A stretch of 64,000 nt of DNA from Albula goreensis (Eukaryota > Chordata > Actinopteri > Albuliformes > Albulidae): the NCBI GenBank assembly GCA_022829145.1, contig CM040758.1, forward strand, positions 13,848,628 to 13,912,627. Reading direction: 5' to 3'. The notes under the pieces are model-generated. The model ran no database searches, was not told where the DNA came from, and worked only from the letters and a program-made list of their open reading frames with translations. A program made the translations under genes and the position numbers. Below are positions 24,587 through 34,720 of the stretch, in pieces; within the stretch, counting starts at the first letter, position 1; each line of letters begins with the position of its first letter.

Positions 24587-24785
24587 TCTCTTTAAGTTCC
24601 TTAGTCTGCATGTGTAGCTCCACACTGTCTTAAAGTTTGTCTCTGAATGTCACTTTGTCTGAGTAAGTTGCTCACTGGTTTTACGTTTATCCTTGCAAGT
24701 CCCTTTGCCTAAGTTGAAATTCCTACACTGGTTTGTTTGGCTTTCTCTTTGAGTTAACCTTCCTGGCTTCAGTGAATCCTCCCAA
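24587..24785. repeat. Degenerate ~52-bp tandem repeat
   Basis: Units begin TCTCTTTAAGTT (24587), TCTCTGAATGTC (24640), TCCTTGCAAGTC (24690) and TCTCTTTGAGTT (24744). The first three share a later ACTG(G/T) and TTTAC/TTTG tail. Periods are 53, 50 and 54 bp, so the array is old. Confidence 0.6.
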
Positions 24786-24866
24786 GATTGACAGGGTGTA
24801 ATGGAGGGCAGTCCATGCTAAAAACAAAAAACAAACCAACAGCTGCAGATGGCAGCAATTTGTATC

Positions 24867-24987
24867 CTTGCAGATACAAACCCATTTCATCATATAAAGG
24901 TCAAGGCTGTGGTTGCTTTCTTATGCCATGTGGGGTGGAATCACAGCCTTGACCTTTATATCCAGAAATGAAGTTTACATCTGAAAG
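24867..24987. repeat. Long hairpin (inverted repeat)
   Basis: Arms at 24867-24914 and 24939-24987 are complementary over about 48 positions with a few mismatches and one gap. The inner 20 bp (24892-24911 and 24942-24961) match perfectly and three more pairs, including one G-U, close a 24-nt loop. It could be a MITE remnant, a pri-miRNA-like hairpin or a chance-derived palindrome. No known miRNA seed was recognised. Confidence 0.75.
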
Positions 24988-25390
24988 TTGATTAGAATTT
25001 CTTTCTTTTTCCCAACTACAGGATACAGTTTAGTTCTTGTGATTTTGATTAAAAAATGTTGCACTATAGCGCAAAGTTCATAGCACAATGTTAGGGTTGC
25101 TAACTGTCCCATAGTAGCTGAGAAGTCTCATAAATCATCCAAAGATTGTCCTATTTATACATTTTTTTCCTTTTTGTCCATATGTAGTTACCACAGACCC
25201 ACAACAGGGACACAATTTATGACTTCAGTTCCATACTTGTGAATGCCTGTCTTGGGCTTGTTATTCACAGTGTTAATGCAAATCACTACATGACACACAA
25301 AGTGCTAATGAGACCCTGGCCCACAGTCTACACTTCCTCCTGCCAGAGTCAACACTCACCTGCCTACTCGGATGTACGTATCTGCATACA

Positions 25391-25625
25391 GCAGGAGTAC
25401 CCAGCCCTGGACCTGAACTACATGCTTGGAGTCAAAGGACTGTGGAACTGGAGAGCTGCAGGGTGCACCAGGTTTCACTGTTACTCAGCACTTAAGTGAT
25501 CAATTAAAGCAGTTAATGACACAATTAACCTACCTCACCTTGTTTCGTTGGCCCAAATTGGTATCTGATTATCAAAAGCCAGCATGACCTGTGGCTTCCC
25601 AGAAACATGTTGGACACCACTGGTA
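25391..25625. mobile_element. MITE-like palindromic fish repeat
   Basis: The left end (AGGAGTACCCAGCCCTGG) and right end (TTGGACACCACTGGTAC) resemble the ends of a common fish non-autonomous repeat, with an internal AAGTGATCAATTAAAGC segment often seen in that family. It has no coding capacity. It may be related to the older copy at 12903-13075. Family assignment is from memory. Confidence 0.5.
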
Positions 25626-25666
25626 CAGCAAATCATGACATTTTATCAAACCAAACATGTGCTTGA

Positions 25667-25714
25667 ACACACACACACACACACTTGCACACACGCACAC
25701 ACGCACACACACAC
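25667..25714. repeat. (CA)n microsatellite
   Basis: CA repeat interrupted by TTGC and CG units. Confidence 0.95.
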
Positions 25715-25739
25715 GTAACTCTGCGGCACACTAGAAAGC

Positions 25740-25990
25740 GAAGAACAGGAAAAATAAAAAAGGGCGTGGCTGAGTGAGTAGGCGGCAGTCATGTATTAGC
25801 CCACTATATCCTTCTGTCATGTAAGCGAGGCAGCGTTCTCCAAGGGAATAATGAGAGGGGAAGAGATTCGTCTTCTCTGTGCCTACAATGTCCTTTTTCA
25901 CCGTAAAACGCAAGGTATTTACAGAATCACTCCACAATACCCTCTTTGAGCAAAAAGAAAATGGGGAAAATGAAGTTATCACTTTCTATG
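25740..25990. promoter_or_regulatory. Weak CNE-like block
   Basis: Includes AAGGGCGTGGCTGAG, AAGCGAGGCAGCG, GGGAATAATGAG and CACCGTAAAACGC, a mixed-composition segment with several CpGs between CA repeats and AT-rich DNA. Confidence 0.3.
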
Positions 25991-26289
25991 CCTTTTCTTG
26001 TGGATCAGGGGAAAAAAAGTGAAAGCTTGCTACATTCAAAGAAGAGAAGAGAAAAGTGGAGAAGAACGAGCCCATTATTATCATTATAAACTTTTTGCTC
26101 ATTTATTTATTTAATTTTATTTTATTTAACTTCAGAATACCGAAGGGAATGAAAAAGAAAAGGAAAATACTTGAGTTTTGTCTTTGTATGCTTTTGTACC
26201 CTGGGCAGGGACAGCTCATCCTGCTTTGAGTCAGATTATAGTCTTTGGAATCTAATTTGAAAATGTAAAGTCAGAGAGAAGTCCTGTCC

Positions 26290-26480
26290 TATGTTTTTGT
26301 AAAGCATCTCAGCGGGGGTGTAAGGCATGATGGGGCCGATTAGCTGCTGAGACGTCTGATGGCGATAGAACATCACAGCACCCAGAAACTGTAATGTGCG
26401 TCATTTGTTAGTCCTGCATTGCCTGGCATTAAAAGCTAATTGGTGTCCGGCAGTGTGATGATGTGTATGAATGCATGCCC
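26290..26480. promoter_or_regulatory. CNE-like block
   Basis: GGGCCGATTAGCTGCTGAGACG, GGCGATAGAAC and TAAAAGCTAATTGGTGTCCGG show the CpG plus ATTA-core mixture seen in the other candidate enhancers. No open frame. Confidence 0.38.
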
Positions 26481-26617
26481 TCTTGGTTTCACCTCTGTAG
26501 AGGGTCACTTTGATAGCAATTAACCCCTAACTGCAGGTTCAGGTAGAATCACTCCTGGCTTCTCTCAGTATGACCTCATTGCACCTTCTCAATGAATTTG
26601 CCTGAGCAAAGAACAAG

Positions 26618-26693
26618 GTAGCCATGGAAACCTGCAGGTTGGAGCAGAGTAGCCATGGGAAGCTGCAGGTTTGAGCATGGTAACCATGGTAAC
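26618..26693. promoter_or_regulatory. Three X-box-like sites at 31-bp period
   Basis: GTAGCCATGGAAAC (26618-26631), GTAGCCATGGGAAG (26649-26662) and GTAACCATGGTAAC (26680-26693) start exactly 31 bp apart, separated by a CTGCAGGTT..GAGCA linker. The third fits the RFX X-box rule GTNRCC-N2-RGYAAC exactly and is palindromic; the others fit with one or two mismatches. This is a tandem duplication that multiplied a putative RFX site. RFX factors act in ciliary and neural gene control; use here is inferred. Confidence 0.6.
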
Positions 26694-26699
26694 TTGCAG

Positions 26700-27150
26700 T
26701 TTAAAAAATAGAAAAACACTTTTCATGGTTGCATCTTATTTGCTCCTCACTTGACACTACCTCAGCTGCTTTCTATGGCCTTCAGCTTCTTTGATACTGA
26801 TGTGCTTTGTTTAACCCACCAGTGCGTATTTTACTTTGCTGAAAAGGGTCTTATTGTTTGAGAGATTTGTAACAGGACAGTTAGCCGCTAACAGCATGCT
26901 TTAATAGTACCCTTTGGGAGATAAAGAGCATTTTTTCTCTGAATTTTGTTCAGCAATAGACTTTTGACCATGACAACCAGTAGCTTCACTACCTGTTTAT
27001 CATTTTTATAATTTGCATAGAATGGCCAGTTAATTATGAGTTCAGTAAAGCTTATGTGTGTCTGTGCATGTGTGTGTGTGTGTGATGCCTTATATTAAGT
27101 ATTAACATGCAGAACCCAATGTGAGAGCTTCAATTCTCCAGGCCAAACGT
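26700..27150. other. No gene seen; short (TG)n
   Basis: AT-rich DNA with a short TG run at about 27068-27083. No other structure recognised. Confidence 0.5.
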
Positions 27151-27480
27151 CTGAGTGGGCTTCCAATACCAAATGGTAGCGAGAGTTTCAACTGATTGCT
27201 AAATAATAAATGGGGCAGATGCAGAAAGCCCACCCCCAGCCTCATCCTGAAAGGACCACAACATAATTGAAGTTACACACTGAACTATATGACCCGGAGC
27301 AAATAGGGCACAGCTGCACATTCATTTAGCTGCTTGTCAACGGTTTGCGCCAAGGCGCCCGCTGCCTTGTTAAAATGTACCACGCAGTCCGTGCAAATTG
27401 CAGAGGAAGGCCAGGGAAATAAAAGTGTCAATTTGCTGCAGCTCATAAGCTAATGAATATTTGAATAATGAATGGGAGAA
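27150..27480. promoter_or_regulatory. Strong CNE-like block
   Basis: CTAAATAATAAATGG, TCATTTAGCTGC, GGTTTGCGCCAAGGCGCC, TGCAAATTGCAG and AGCTAATGAATATTTG are closely packed, with retained CpGs and no open frame. Among the best enhancer candidates by motif density. Confidence 0.45.
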
Positions 27481-27519
27481 ATACAGAATCTGTGTATGGG
27501 CCCTCCCTACTGAGGCCTA

Positions 27520-27553
27520 GGGGGTTGGGGGGTTGTGGGAGTGGGGTGGGGGG
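27520..27553 (+). other. G-quadruplex motif
   Basis: Five G tracts (27520-27524, 27527-27532, 27537-27539, 27543-27546, 27548-27553) with loops of 1-4 nt satisfy the canonical quadruplex rule on the plus strand. It lies between CNE-like sequences at 27150-27480 and 27600-27730. Confidence 0.8.
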
Positions 27554-27599
27554 TATCCTAGCTCTTAGAAAAACATGTTTTTGGTGCTGTCCTCCACAG

Positions 27600-27730
27600 T
27601 GGCTAACAGGTGGAGAACAAGAAGTACTCTGTGCCATAGGAAATGTAAACACAATTAAAATGGTGTTCGAAAAGCGCTTGCCTGATTATTCATTCCACTG
27701 AGAAACAGGTGAATTGGCTTAGGCAGAGAC
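27600..27730. promoter_or_regulatory. Weak CNE-like segment
   Basis: ACACAATTAAAATGG, TTCGAAAAGCGC and CTGATTATTCATTCC occur together directly after the quadruplex motif. Possibly continuous with the block at 27150-27480. Confidence 0.3.
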
Positions 27731-27739
27731 AATGCAATT

Positions 27740-29110
27740 TCCCTGTCCATGGTCTTGCTACAACCAAACATCAAATGTCCCACCATTAACCTTATAGATT
27801 GTGTTGTTGAAGAAACATGCTAAATATTTGACCACCTCTTACTTCCATTTTCAGGGTAGATTTGGTCATCACTGCTCCTAGGCATTCAACAGTTTGCCCA
27901 ACAATCGTTCGGCCCACTCAGTTTATGTGGATACCCTCACATACTTCAATGATTTACAAACCAATGAGTCAGCCGACACAAGACAAAGTCAACGGAACGA
28001 TCAATGTGAAATGAATGTTTGAGAGACTGCAGTCTCAAATGATGATGACGCTGGTGAAATATGACTGATAGTATTCAGGGCAAAATGAACCAATGTTCCC
28101 TGAAACAGCGTTGCGAGTCCTTGCCTCTCTCTGTGTAATGCTGTGTGTTACTGTTGTATTCAGCAAGGCCTCACCTCTGGGGTCCGAGGTCAGACCGTGA
28201 ATGTCATGAGACAGAGTCAAGGAGTAAAGGGGTTCACTGTCAACTACACCCAGCATGGTCCTGTGCTATACAACATTTTTGTGGGATTTGTCATGAGCAC
28301 ACAGCCACATTGTTAGTCTCAAATCACAACAGCAAGCTTTGTACAATTTCTGTTTTCTCTTACTTACTCAATCACTCTCTCCCTTACACACACACACACA
28401 CACACACACACACTGAAAAGCTGTATAATTGCATACTGCCCAGTATAGGTTTTTTTGTATGCCTGGGCATCTTCTAACTCTATTCATCCACTTCTTGTCA
28501 AAACACAGTCAGAACAGTGTGGAGCTGCTCAGCCATTTCGGGGAAATACTTCTGCACTCTCATATGTTGCAAGCAGACAAGAACTGCTCAAAAAAGAAAA
28601 AAGCACTGAGAGAAAATTAACATTTCAAGACGCTTTCTCTGCACGCTTCTGTTGGCTGGTTTTAAAAACTGTTCTTTCGCAAAAGAAGAAAATGTTCTGA
28701 ACCAGATTGTACAGTATAGAGGAAGAGCAAGTTGAATTTTAAGAATATGCAACATATAAAAGCTTTAGTGTCATCTTAACGGGGGACAACTACATGCATT
28801 TATACTTTACACTTCATTTATACTTTATACTCTCTGGGAGAAAGGGGCCAATGGACACACTGACAGTCAGGTAAACATAAAAACTAGATATGCAGGTGCT
28901 TAAAATAGAATTTGCGTAACGGCGCTTTAAAACATCTCCATTTTGCCTATATTTTACATTTCCCCCCCAAGGTTAGAGCAAGCATTGTGTGGGAAAGGGA
29001 GCAGTTAAAGTTTGGAAAACATACACATTTTACTTACCGACAATTGAGAATTTGGTCAAGAGGAAAATACATCTGATGTTGTTGCTGTTGCTGGTTGATT
29101 ACACATTGCC
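27740..29110. other. No gene seen; (CA)n inside
   Basis: Mostly AT-rich. Contains the CA repeat at 28386-28413 and an 18-bp partial duplication (CATTTATACTTTA type) at about 28796-28831. No exon recognised. Confidence 0.5.
28386..28413. repeat. (CA)n microsatellite
   Basis: About 28 bp of pure CA. Confidence 0.97.
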
Positions 29111-29112
29111 CT

Positions 29113-29255
29113 TTTATATATAGCTGGATATTCACTGAAGCAGGTCAGGCTTAGTGCCTCACTCAAGGGTACATCAGCAGTGCCACAGCTGGGATTTGAA
29201 CCCCTGTCCTCCCTACATTTAACAGACTCCCGATTCCAGTTTCTTTTCAATGGGA
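29113..29255 (-). mobile_element. tRNA-headed SINE, reverse, truncated
   Basis: Reads from core to head: TATATAGCTGGATATTCACTG, a CTCAAGGGTACATCAGCAGTG segment, then GGGATTTGAACCCC (29191-29204), whose complement GGGGTTCAAATCCC is a tRNA B-box. The LINE-like tail is missing. Non-autonomous retroposon, diverged. Confidence 0.75.
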
Positions 29256-29329
29256 AGCCTATAATTTAGTGGATGTACTCAGACCAGTGGACAGCTCAGA
29301 TGCTCTCTCTGGTTGCTTACTACCTGATA

Positions 29330-29700
29330 CATTATTGAGCTGCCGGAAGCACTGAGTTTGAGTGGATTAACTGGCCCGGCATTTTTCAGGAGCCAGAGCA
29401 TTTCCTGCCATGAACAATGCAACTGTGAATGATTCATTAGTCCAAAGCACAGAAAGGCTGAAAAAAATGGAACAAGAAAAAGTATATGCTATGAATTAAA
29501 AAGAATACCAAAAATAAATAAAAATAATGGTCTCTGAGCCATCCAATACAATATATTTCAAGCTTAACTGTCTGTGCTAAACAAGAGCAAAACTGCTAAA
29601 AGCGCTGAGTGAAATTTAATGTGTGAATGTGCGAGGGAGAAATTAAAGGCCTCCAGCGCACCATAAAGCATCATCCTTCAGCACAGAATGAAGTGCCCAT
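29330..29700. other. Weak CNE-like or plain DNA
   Basis: GTGGATTAACTGGCCCGGC near 29361 and AGCGCTGAGTGAAATTTAATG near 29600 look constrained, but the surrounding sequence is AT-rich. No gene seen. Confidence 0.25.
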
Positions 29701-30600
29701 TACCAGTGAAGGTTTAACTTAATCACTGAGCGATCTCTAAATGTGCAAGGCCCCTTATAATTGTCTTTTGATGCCCTCTGCCACCGTCCGGTTTCAATCC
29801 CCCACCTGTGGTTTATGACGCATTGTTCCTTTTTCCTCCATGTGTTGTTACAAGAATGAGACAATCTGAGAATGGGGAAACTGAATGGTGAATCAGACAG
29901 AGGTGAAACTGGCTTCAAGTCATGATTAGACTAGCAAAATGTGTCCCTATGAGGACTGCCCTCTCAGGCACTACCTGTACATTTGAACGGCTGCCTTATG
30001 GTGATTGCTCTCAAATGATTGGAAGATGTTCCAGAAACTGTGTGCTGTAGAGGCAACATGTGAAAGAAAACAAACACACATTTTACATCACACAGTTTTA
30101 CTTAAGCAGTCCCACAAGTCTGATAGTGTTATTTCCCATAGTCCTAATGAAAATAAAAATGAAGGAGTTAGGGTCCCTAGCATTGACCCAGCAAAATACC
30201 AAATTCAGGGTGTAAGCAATACTTTCACCCAGCCACATCAACTATGTATAGCAGGTGTAAGGTGAAGTGGTAATAAAAAAAATAAAACTTAAGACACTGT
30301 ATTCAGGTGGGTCAAAAAGCAAGAGGAGGCTTAAGGCAAATACAACATGCTTTCTTTAACTGCCCATGCAGAAACTTACCCTCAGTGTCTGATTTGAAGG
30401 TCTGTCCAGGGTTTGAAAGGGCATACCTGTCTTAATTTGCACATCTGCAGGAGTGATTTCTGGTTAACTTTAGTGTGGCTACAATCTAGAAAAGAAACAT
30501 ATTTGACTGCCCTTCTGTGTTAAATTGTAATTAAAAAAGACATTTTTCAAAATAATTGATAGACAGATGAAATATGTTTAAGTATTTCAGCATTTACAAT
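29700..30600. other. No gene seen
   Basis: AT-rich sequence without recognised exon, RNA gene or repeat family. Confidence 0.5.
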
Positions 30601-30604
30601 TAAT

Positions 30605-30670
30605 GTGTTTCTTTCTGTCTTTCTTTTCCATGTCTTGGTGGGGCTTTTGATGTTTCATTTACAGGTAAGT
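30605..30670 (+). promoter_or_regulatory. Recursive-splice-like site (acceptor fused to donor)
   Basis: A pyrimidine-rich tract (30607-30630, TTTCTTTCTG.. TTCTTTTCC, then TTTTGATGTTTCATTTACAG) ends at 30664 and is followed at once by GTAAGT (30665-30670), an ideal 5' splice site. A polypyrimidine-AG directly joined to GTAAGT is the signature of a recursive (ratchet) splice site, known from very long introns of vertebrate neural genes. If real, the window lies in a plus-strand long intron. No flanking exon is known. Confidence 0.4.
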
Positions 30671-30850
30671 GCTCCTTTCTGTATTGTTATTTTAAATTGC
30701 TCTCAGCCCTTACAGGCCATTGAGAGTGCAATCAGGTCTTTGTCGATTACATCACAGCAGGGTTGTGTGAGTGGAAGTATGGGTCACGTGGTAGAAGGAC
30801 AATGGCCAGCGCAAGGCTGAAGTAGTGGTGAATGTCCTGTGCATCATCAA
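30610..30850. repeat. Diverged local duplicate, copy 1
   Basis: Similar in order and spacing to 32745-33010: TTTTCCATGTCTTGGTGG against TTTTCCGTGTTTTGATGG, then CTTTTGAT, CTTTCT, TTTTA, CTCAGCCCTTACAGGCCATTGAGA against CTCAGCCTTATATGCTATTAAGA. The copies are old and contain indels; a shared ancient repeat is the alternative. Confidence 0.4.
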
Positions 30851-31179
30851 AGGTACCTCACTGAGATTATCAAATACCCTGGCAACATCGGTATAATTTG
30901 ATGGACTGTAATTAATTTGCCCGCATGGAATTTATTACTAGACAGTGACCATGCCCATGTGCAGTATAGTTGTTTAAGCAGGTGTTTTGAAGATCATATA
31001 AAGAGTTTTAACTTCATAAATGGTTGTAACTTGACTGCAGTATTAACTGACAGTATAAATTGTACAGTGATCTTTTGGTTGACTCATGTTCATGGTTTAC
31101 ATTTTAAGAAAATTAATACCATGTTGATACATTACATTGAAGTGAAAGGGTACAATTGTAATTTAGACCTGTAAGTACT

Positions 31180-32310
31180 TGTTGAAATTGATGAAGGTAG
31201 TTACTAAGCAACCATTTATTTTTCTTCCCCTTGCCAAATCCACAAAGTCATCTCCTGTGGTAGAGTAAGATGGCTCCCTGCATGACTAGCCCCAGCTCAA
31301 CAGTGCACTAACAACCCACCTTAATTACATATTCCAGAGACTAATGTCAAATCATTCATTAAAATGCTAATTCAGCACAAGCTAGTTCACCAATATGTGG
31401 TAATGAGACAAGATTAGTACTTAGGGCTAGGTGGCTTGGGTAATTGTTTTGTTACTGAAGTTACCTTTGGTGGGAGTTTAATGCAGCTGTAAGTGGTCTA
31501 GTTAGGGAGTGCGAGTGTTCTGGTTGATGCTGTTTTAGGTGTGCTCTGAACCTGCTCTTCTTGTACACACCTTGAGCGATAGACTAGCAATCCGCAGGTT
31601 TCCCTAATAGCTGTCAGTGCTATATGCACAGGATAGAGGAAGCTACTGCAAGTAAGAATGTAAAATTGGAAGAGAGATCTCCTCCTTCTTTAGGTAGATC
31701 TGTTACTAATTAATTAATTATTATATCATTTCTTTCATTGTATCTTTAATTGTATCGCCCTTTCATTAATGTAAGACTTGGACATATTCAGCAGAATATG
31801 TTGTGGCATAGTCACATATTGTATATCAAGAAAGTAAAATATCTAATAGGTCAAGTCTAAGTATAGGCTATCATGAATTAATTAATGTATAAGTAAATAT
31901 AGTGAGCACATACTTACATAGTATTTACACTGACATATGTCCCTTATTCTTGTGAAGAGTGTCTGCTTTGCTGTTTGAGAGAAACTTTGAATTATCCACA
32001 GTCTGAAGTGAGCACATATTATGTGAAGTGGCCAAACATAGGTAACCTCCATTAGGCATTTATGCCATTTTTTGTCTTGTCAGTGCAACAGTAAAAAAAA
32101 AAAAAAACAGAGCACAGGCAATGTCTGGAATTTTTAGCTTTTTGATGCTTTTACCCTCTTTAAAATCATTGTGAAAATAACTATTCATATGGTATAATGA
32201 AAATGGTTTGCTGTGATATGTTGTGTTTCATGTCATGATGACAAAATGCTTTACAGTGAAGGTCATGGTTGTAAGCTGTAGAATTGCAGTAGAATGCTTC
32301 ACTCCCTGCT
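31180..32310. other. No gene seen
   Basis: Very AT-rich with TAATTAATTAATTA runs (about 31706-31722) and an A17 run near 32092-32106. Nothing else recognised. Confidence 0.5.
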
Positions 32311-32530
32311 ATGCACTTATTACTCACATTACAATTAAGCCAGGTTCCATTATCCAAAAGGACTTGAACATTTTAGATTGTATACATTGTCCAGTTATGT
32401 ACCTGGCTATTTACAGAAGCAATTATGGTGAAGTGCTCCACTCATAGGTACAGCAGAATTGTCCTTCCTGGTAGTCAAACCTGCTGTCTTTAAGTCACAA
32501 GCTCAACTCTCTAGCCAAAGCACAGTGTAT
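32311..32530 (-). mobile_element. tRNA-headed SINE, reverse
   Basis: Reads tail to head: TTATCCAAAAGGACTTGAAC (tail, complement of the TCTGGATAAG type), TACATTGTCC.. ACCTGGCTATTTACAG core, GGTACAGCAG, then GTAGTCAAACCTGC whose complement resembles a B-box GGTTTGACTAC, and AAGTCACAAGCTC. Diverged but near full length. Confidence 0.7.
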
Positions 32531-32744
32531 GTGAGCCCTGCAATGAATGCATAATTAAACCTAGGGGCTCGGGTAGTAACAATAAAAAACAATGGGTAAT
32601 AATAATATGATGAATAAAAATAAAACAGCAAAAGCAGTGTCATTTTCACCTTCTGATCTTAAGAAATTTTACTGAAGTAGCTTTTATATTGTATAATAAG
32701 GATATAATAACTTTGTAATTAATAATGATATTAGCACTTGCTTG

Positions 32745-33010
32745 TCTTCTTTATTTTCCGTGTTTTGATGGACCTTCTGATAGAACTTTTAAATTACATG
32801 CACTGCTTTCTAGCCCTTACTTTTATTCTGAGTCGTCCTCAGCCTTATATGCTATTAAGAACACAGCTAGTTACTCAGTCTGCATGGTGAAATGCAGGAT
32901 TTAAAAGGTGATGCTGGGTGTGGAGTTGGAGGTGATTTGAGAGAATTATGTGGAAATGTTGCTAAAATGGCTGACTCGTGGCAGGAGCTGAGTGCCAGTC
33001 GTAATGACTG
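32745..33010. repeat. Diverged local duplicate, copy 2
   Basis: Counterpart of 30610-30850, about 2.1 kb downstream in the same orientation. The position equivalent to the CAG|GTAAGT junction of copy 1 reads AAATTACATGCAC, so the splice-like motif is not shared. Confidence 0.4.
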
Positions 33011-33117
33011 TGGTTCTCACTGATGTAGCTCCTTTCATCTCGTAATGACAGTGTGCCGTTTAGTAAAGGTGTTCGGCATGGGCTTCAGCTCAAAGCTGTT
33101 GATTGCTTCATTCTCTG

Positions 33118-33300
33118 CTACACATTTACATTCAATTTTTGGAGTTTATCACTCTCATCCAGAGCAACTTACACATTTTACATGCTATAAATATATATAT
33201 ATATAGCTGGGTATCTTCTGTTTTCCACCAATGAATCAAACCTGCAATTTCTGAGTTACAAGCTCAGCTCTCTGACCTACATGGCACTGCCTCCCGTGTC
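33118..33300 (-). mobile_element. tRNA-headed SINE, reverse
   Basis: Tail CTCTCATCCAGAGCAACTTACA (33152-33173), core ATATATAGCTGGGTATC, then GAATCAAACCTGCAA (B-box complement) and GAGTTACAAGCTCAGCTC. Same family and orientation as the copy 800 bp upstream. Confidence 0.75.
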
Positions 33301-33880
33301 ACCAGCATAGTGAGTTTTCAGGGCTCAGGACACCCAGAGAGAGGGGTGGTGTTTCTCTTTGCCTGCTCAGGTCCTCAGTCTTTTCTGTTTAGACCGAGGG
33401 CTCCTTGTGCTCACCTTGTTGCTATTCTCATGGGTCCCCTAGCCCTTGGGGAGTGCCACAGGATGCTATTTTTGAGCTCTACAAAATAAGATGGCATGGT
33501 GCCATGTCAAACATCCATTTTAAAACTGGGGGCTCAGATGTCCATAAAAATATGGGGTCATACTAGTGAGATATATACAATTAATACAGTATTTGCAACA
33601 GCAAACTAATTTCACCTGCTACAATAACTGTAAATAAATATGAACAATGTGTTTATTGAACATTTATAAGGATGACACGGATTGCCTGCAGTTGTAGCCA
33701 CATGTAGCATTTTCCATTTCCCTTGTACATTCTGTTGTAAATCTAGGCGTGCTCTGTCCAAGGCAGCAAGCTAAGTGTAACCCAGAATACAATATATGTA
33801 GACTGTATCGACCAAAAACAGCATTGTTGCAAAAAAAGTCCTTCTGCCATTGCTGCAAACTCTTCATAAACTATAGGGGC
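33301..33880. other. No gene seen
   Basis: Mixed to AT-rich DNA, no exon, RNA gene or repeat family recognised. Confidence 0.5.
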
Positions 33881-33882
33881 AT

Positions 33883-33917
33883 TTGTTGTGGTGAACAAAA
33901 AATCTGTTGTGGTGAAC
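33883..33917. repeat. Direct repeat at 21-bp period
   Basis: TGTTGTGGTGAACA occurs at 33883-33896 and 33904-33917, so a 21-bp unit is present one and two-thirds times. Confidence 0.9.
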
Positions 33918-34249
33918 AGATTAAAAAAAAATATATAATACTTAGTCCTCCGTCATTGTTCTAGACAATGATCAATGGGTCTAGAATTTCAGGCTGGTCT
34001 TTCTGACAGAACTGATTATTCTTCCAGGCAAGTTGAATATAAGTGGATGAGAACTGCTGATAGCATTTGGTAGCATTACTAATTACAACAATCACATGCA
34101 CTATTATCTCACGAAAGGTCAATTGCATCTTAATTGTGCTGGCAACTTTACTTTTTCCTTTTGCATTGTAATTCAATTAATTTAACCTCCCCAGTTTATT
34201 GTAATACAATAGGGGAGGGGAATAAATAAATAAAATGGGGAAAAGGACT

Positions 34250-34720
34250 AAAGTGATTCCCTATAAATCTGTTTTAGTGATAATCTCTGTGGGAGCATTG
34301 AGCCCTAAAGCAGCTCTTATGAAATGATACGCTGTCTCAGATTCAATACTTTGAGGATCGCTCTTTAAAATCAATGCTGAAAGTCATTGACTGAGGGGAT
34401 TGCAGTAAATCCTCTTCCCATTATATATTGTTTAGGCACTCAATCACAAATCTTACTGGGCTTTGTAAAGAAAACCAGGGCTGTTATGTTCTTTTATATC
34501 GAGTGCATTTTCCTTTGGGCTAAAGGCAGCCGACACCCATGTTATTAGACCAAAGATTCAATTGAATTGCTTGAATAACATCCCCATAGACTTTAAGCAT
34601 CCGTTTGGGTATCTGGCGAATAGGTCCCAAGGGAGCCTGTGGAAACGGCACAGAAGAATGGTTTCCAGTAGACTGAGTCCCATCTATGCGTCACCGTGCC
34701 CGCCTTCAGAACAATGGTTT
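34250..34720. promoter_or_regulatory. CNE-like block
   Basis: CCCTATAAATC, GTGATAATCTC, GAAATGATACGC, GGATCGCTCTTTAAAATC and, after an AT-rich gap, GGGTATCTGGCGAATAGG show constrained-looking mixed composition. No recognised coding sequence. Confidence 0.35.
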
